A DNA stretch of 24,611 nucleotides. Origin: Fragilaria radians. Taxonomy: Eukaryota; Bacillariophyta; Fragilariophyceae; Fragilariales; Fragilariaceae. Of the stretch, positions 21,015 to 24,611 are shown piece after piece (the first letter of the stretch is position 1; each line of letters opens with the position of its first letter). The position numbers and the translations under genes are program-made. Below the pieces are notes generated by a model, which saw only the letters and a program-made list of their open reading frames with translations, searched no databases and had not been told where the DNA came from. Where the stretch lies: positions 22,657-47,267 of the forward strand of contig CAAAJI010000332.1 of the NCBI GenBank assembly GCA_900642245.1, given 5' to 3'.

Positions 21015-21036
21015 TCGTAGTCGTCGTCGTCGTCGT
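21015..21036. repeat. TCG trinucleotide microsatellite just upstream of the NDC80 start
   Basis: Near-perfect tcg units (with one 'tag' interruption) are followed by gttgtt-type repeats to about 21070. The tract lies in the predicted 5' UTR of NDC80, where the open upstream frame would read poly-Asp/Asn. Confidence 0.75.
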
Positions 21037-21938
21037 TTTTTCTGTAGTTGTTGTTGCAGTTGTTGTATTTGTTTCCACTTTTTCTCCCTCTTCTCCTTCT
21101 TCTCTCTTCTGGATCAATGTCAAAGACAGTTGCACAGGCGATAAAGATAAATCCATAATTTGACTCTGACACAACAGTCTATTTCACTTTGTGTCGTTAA
21201 TTTTCACATCAAATTCAAAAAATGAAAAACAACTGTGCAACTGAAGTAACGGTTGGAAACGAGTTTTCGAATTCCTGCTAAGTCGTCAAAGATTTTCAAG
21301 TCCATACTCCATCCAGAAGGGTTACGATTGCAAATCTACTATATACCATGCTAAAACATAAGTACACGACTATGAAAACAAGAGATTCAATTTCCTGATT
21401 GCAGGTTGTGAGAGTAATTAAAAGGTTGTCCATATATATTGTAATCATACCTCTTTTGTTGATAACACAATGTTTGGTACTGCAGTAAGTTTGCTAATAA
21501 TGATCCATTACTGAGTAACTGAAACAAATCTGCCATTTAGTCATTTATATCTCATCCTTTATGTCCACCATACACATGACCATTCAAGCAAAAGTAGTAT
21601 GATGTTTTGGAAATACAAGTATTCTTCAAAACCAGCTACTTTACGTTGCACATGTGCTAAATTATGAAATTGTCAAATCACAAAAGTCTTGCAATATCAA
21701 TATTTATTAGTGTGGGAATTCTTGGTGCTGGATTCATGTAAATGGGCAAACATTCTGAGAAAGAAATGTTATCATACATTTTGCAAAGAAGATCCTGAAG
21801 CATTTGGAACCTTAGTATACGTGAGTTTTATCTGATGCAAAAGAATTTTGGGAAATGCAAACATGAGACTTCCGAATTATTCCAAATTATTTTTATATAC
21901 CTGTCAAAAAGGCCTTTCTCTTTATGCTATTCCATCTA
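21037..21938. other. NDC80 upstream region and AT-rich intergenic DNA
   Basis: The first part should hold the NDC80 5' UTR and promoter. No TATA box or other motif is convincing. The 65-aa plus-strand frame at 21835-22032 overlaps the neighbouring minus-strand relic and has no recognisable feature. Confidence 0.4.
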
Positions 21939-22305
21939 TCAGTCACCTTCAACAAGGCTTTCAAATTCGTACAATATTCTCCCCCGTTCCTTTGACGACC
22001 TTGCTTCTGATTGCAATATTGTAGGTGGTTGAATATTGATATAATTGATACGACTTAATATGCAACGATATTGATTCCCGAATTGAGCTTCCGTTGAGGG
22101 GGTATCGGTTTTTCCCCATTGCCATTGGATTTTGGGTACAAATAAATCATCATGGCATTGTGTCGACCAAGAGGTCATTTCCAAGTGATAATAGTCTATT
22201 CGGGACGTCAAAAAAATGTTACCATTTCTTTTGATTCACGAGGCATTGTCCATAGTGGAAAGTATCGTTTAATGCGCATGACCTCATGTGTGACATAGGA
22301 AACGA
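21939..22305 (-). pseudogene. Coding-like relic of unknown identity with a probable frameshift
   Basis: A minus-strand frame from 22211 to 21939 encodes a protein-like sequence of mixed composition, including 'TSRIDYYHLEMTSWSTQCHD', 'LFVPKIQWQWGKTDTPSTEA' and 'QFGNQYRCILSRINYINIQP'. Its first codon in that frame is TTG, not ATG. Just upstream lies a run of seven T on the minus strand (about 22212-22218). If the reading shifts frame across that run, upstream sequence adds 'EVMRIKRYFPLWTMPRESKE', which looks continuous with it. I do not recognise the family and assign no function. It could be an exon of an unrecognised gene or the remains of one. Its base composition is more GC-rich by eye than the flanks. 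It is head-to-head with copy 2 of the motif-family gene, about 110 bp away. Confidence 0.35.
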
Positions 22306-22412
22306 GTCACGTTGGAAACTCAAAATAATGGTTGCTTCCATACGAAATCAAATTGAAGGTCTACAAGAAAACGAATCATTGGCATAACATTCACATTTAT
22401 TTTCGATTGGAT

Positions 22413-22919
22413 ATGAATCTTCCTATCTCACAACAAAACGTGGATGAGGGTTCCAAGCTAAAGATGATGCAGAAATGGCAGAAGCTAATACACAACGTTT
22501 TGCAATTGCCAGAATCAAACTCGGATTCCAAGCTCGATTCGAAGACAATTATGAATTCTGTTTTTATGCCTAAACACCCTGCAGATAAAATAAAGTGTGT
22601 CCATTTCAGCTATGTCGAGATACGTGAACATGGAAGAATATTAGTCGACCATCCTGAATGCAAAGATGGAATTGCGATAGGTCTTGACTGGAAGCATTCT
22701 CCAAGAACTACAAGAATATCACTTGCTTTATTTGAAAAGATACGAAAGAGTCAAGGACGACGGACAATCAATTACATGGAAAGGCTTTCTCTTCTTGAAA
22801 AGAAGAATCTTCTAGTGGACATAGGAGGTTATCATGAAGAAATGCTATTGAATGCGCACTTTAAGTATTGCCACTCTCTTGACAATGAATCAAGAAAACT
22901 GAAGGCACCTGCTGCGTAA
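22413..22919 (+). CDS. Small diatom-type motif protein, copy 2 (168 aa)
   Basis: A single-exon frame from ATG 22413 encodes 168 aa. The frame is open upstream to 22332, but that start is TTG, and the ATG aligns with the start of copy 3 ('MN----SQQ--DE--K-KM-QK'). The core begins at about residue 64: 'VHFSYVEIREHGRILVDHP', 'CKDGIAIGLDWKHSPRTTRI', 'LFEKIRKSQGRRTINYMERL' and 'EKKNLLVDIGGYHEEML'. I recognise the 'V-F--VEIRE--RIL-DHP----G--LGLDW' pattern followed by an 'R--GY-E-E' segment as a family strongly expanded in diatoms, usually with DNP in place of DHP. No enzymatic motif, signal peptide or membrane helix is visible. The N-terminal 60 residues are polar and probably disordered. Function unknown. 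Intact, and closely similar to copy 3. Confidence 0.75.
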   Translation: MNLPISQQNVDEGSKLKMMQKWQKLIHNVLQLPESNSDSKLDSKTIMNSVFMPKHPADKIKCVHFSYVEIREHGRILVDHPECKDGIAIGLDWKHSPRTTRISLALFEKIRKSQGRRTINYMERLSLLEKKNLLVDIGGYHEEMLLNAHFKYCHSLDNESRKLKAPAA

Positions 22920-24161
22920 ACACAGTGACTTGTTTACGAAGATGACAACTTGTAGTCACTAATTAACAGTTACATTGCTGGTAAAATCTCGACCCGCATG
23001 GAAATGAAAATATTTGTGAAGGAGAACATCAGCTGAAAATTGTGAGCAATGAAGTAGTCAACATGTCTTGCTGTTTAAAGAAAAAAATAAGTAATGGAAA
23101 ACTAGTTATTCATTTTAACCGCAAAATATTAAGCTATTATTGCCAATTTCTAGTCAATACAGTTAATCAATTTCTTGAACTTCCTATATTACAGTATAAG
23201 GCTTTGAGATTTGTCATGACATAAACACTAAGGATATAACAGCAAATGTCAGAATCAGCTGGCACATCAGGCGCTCAAAAAATCTATCAAGAAGAGAAAA
23301 TTACCCAAAAATCTAATCCTTCTGATATCAACATTCAGAAAAGAATAGGAAAAGGCTCTCTGTCATGACCAAGGAAATTAACATTTGAAATCTCCTTTGA
23401 AAGATGAACTTCTTGAATTGGTTAACTTGAAGAAGGCAACTCAATGGAGGAAATGAACATGTATTGGCTATCTGTGTGACATGCTTCAATTACGAAAAAA
23501 GGATAAAACAATAAAAACCGAAGGAGCAAAAACGAAGAAGCGGATTTATAAGGGAAAAGGAGCAAGGATGATGCTTTTCACATTAATAATTTATCTCTAA
23601 TAATTTCTATTTTTTACAAACTTAACTCGTAGTTGTTTACTAAGCGGTTTATACCGTTTGAAGTCAAAATAACTGGAGATTCTTATCCCATCGCAAATTT
23701 TATATGGCATAAATATGTATTTCTCTACATCCAAGGCTCGGATCATTTCATTTACCCTGGCTATCAAATTGTGTTACTATTCCTCGGATCCAATGGTACA
23801 AAGGTAAGGCGTTTTAAATTTTTGTTTCCAGAAACTTGTTCCCTATATTGAACGAATACCCAATTCCGTTACTATGATCGGTTCTGGCTATATATATGTC
23901 AACCTTAGAATTTCCTGTAAAAAAATCTGCAATACGTGGCAAAGGATCTTTTCACCAGTTATCGTCGGTTCGGAGATGTTTAAAGAGTGTATTGTTTGTT
24001 TCTCCAAGCGAAAGTCGTGTGCGACAGTAGACCGGTTTTCTATTTCTTTCTATTTTTTACATAGTGTTGGAATAGTGAAAACAGCCGAAAACAATTCCGC
24101 TGAAACCATATTTTTTCCAACGCACTAAATCACTTGGAATCGTTTTCATGTTGAATAGGAA
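22920..24161. other. Spacer between copies 2 and 3 of the motif family
   Basis: No gene was identified. An ATG frame at 23246-23371 encodes only about 40 residues without a recognisable motif. The frames at 23633-23851 and 23874-24128 lack motifs, and the first starts with TTG. The 40 bp before copy 3 resemble those before copy 2 ('aatca-ttgg', 'ttcattttgattgga'-like), as expected if upstream DNA was duplicated with the gene. Confidence 0.4.
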
Positions 24162-24611
24162 ATGAATCCTCATAGCTCACAACAACACGCAGATGAGGCT
24201 TACAAGCCAAAAATGATACAGAAATGTCGGAAACTATTATATGGAGTTCTATTATTGCCAAAATCGTCCTCGAATTCCAAGCTCGATTCGAAGGCAACAA
24301 TGGCTTCCATTTCTACTGCTGAGACTGCATCATCTCAGCAGCCAGCAGATAGAAAGTCTTTTGTTCGATTCAATTTTGTAGAAATACGTGAACATGGGAG
24401 GATTTTAACCGATCATCCCAAATGCAAGGATGGAGTAGCGTTAGGTCTCGATTGGAAGCACACAACGAAAACGACAAGAGTATCTCTCGATTTATTTGAA
24501 AAGTTACGAAATAGCCAGGGACGAAAAACAATCAAGTCTATACAGAAGCTTTCCATTCGTGAAAAGCAGAATCGTTTAGTGAAAGTGGGAGGTTATCAGG
24601 AAGATATGGTA
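24162..24611 (+). CDS. Small diatom-type motif protein, copy 3 (3' end outside window)
   Basis: The frame is open from ATG 24162 to the window end, 150 codons without a stop. It aligns with copy 2 throughout: 'SQQHADEAYKPKMIQK', 'SNSKLDSKATM', 'VRFNFVEIREHGRILTDHP', 'CKDGVALGLDWKHTTKTTRV', 'LFEKLRNSQGRKTIKSIQKL' and 'VKVGGYQEDMV'. About 15 extra residues rich in Ser, Ala and Gln lie before the core ('ISTAETASSQQPAD'). Judging by copy 2, about 25-30 residues are missing beyond the edge. Nucleotide similarity to copy 2 is high around 'ccaagctcgattcgaag', pointing to a tandem duplication about 1.75 kb apart. Function unknown. Confidence 0.75.
   Translation, partial: MNPHSSQQHADEAYKPKMIQKCRKLLYGVLLLPKSSSNSKLDSKATMASISTAETASSQQPADRKSFVRFNFVEIREHGRILTDHPKCKDGVALGLDWKHTTKTTRVSLDLFEKLRNSQGRKTIKSIQKLSIREKQNRLVKVGGYQEDMV

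Noticed and set aside
21008..21172. 55-residue N-terminal extension of NDC80
   Set aside because: The frame is open but contains no ATG and reads through a TCG/GTT repeat; the first ATG is at 21007.
23246..23371. Small ATG frame of about 40 aa
   Set aside because: Too short and featureless to support, with no conserved copy after the other motif-family genes.
1..24611. tRNA, rRNA or CRISPR elements
   Set aside because: I looked for T-loop-like GTTCRA motifs with paired arms and for regularly spaced repeats on both strands. Nothing formed a credible structure.

Overview
The window looks like nuclear DNA of a eukaryotic microalga, most likely a diatom. It is AT-rich by eye. Its genes carry short GT-AG introns of about 70-115 bp. 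Three genes belong to clearly recognisable eukaryotic families, and three small genes carry an 'EIREHGRIL-DHP-C--G--LGLDW' motif that I know from a family expanded in diatoms. No rRNA, tRNA, CRISPR or bacterial operon signal was seen. All calls come from reading the sequence; no database search was run.

Left part (1-11.3 kb): a repeat-rich patchwork around one intact gene. A leucine-rich-repeat (LRR) relic (1-345) and a broken small membrane-protein gene (about 845-1045) have paralogues in the same order and strand at about 8.68-9.12 kb and 10.68-11.29 kb, so they form two diverged copies of one block. Between the copies lie two Ty3/gypsy pol fragments (2.2-3.05 kb and 7.72-8.55 kb, both minus) and a probable LTR (6.94-7.60 kb). 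A second LTR-derived piece in the opposite orientation (9.60-10.02 kb) lies inside the right-hand block. The intact gene (3353-6668) is a 1081-aa AAA_16-type ATPase with a helical-repeat C-terminal half and one 70-bp intron.

Middle (12.7-14.8 kb): a two-exon S28 serine carboxypeptidase (PRCP/DPP7-like), predicted to be membrane anchored, with its Ser-Asp-His triad visible.

Right part (16.7-24.6 kb): three copies (16714-17203, 22413-22919, and 24162 to the window edge) of the small diatom-type motif family, all on the plus strand. The three-exon kinetochore gene NDC80/HEC1 (21007-18588, minus) sits between copies 1 and 2. A coding-looking relic of unknown identity (about 21939-22305, minus) lies just upstream of copy 2.

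The intact genes do not form a pathway: they cover regulatory or scaffold ATPase, peptidase and chromosome-segregation roles. The most unusual content is the duplicated LRR/membrane-protein block with its retroelement debris and the local cluster of the small motif family.
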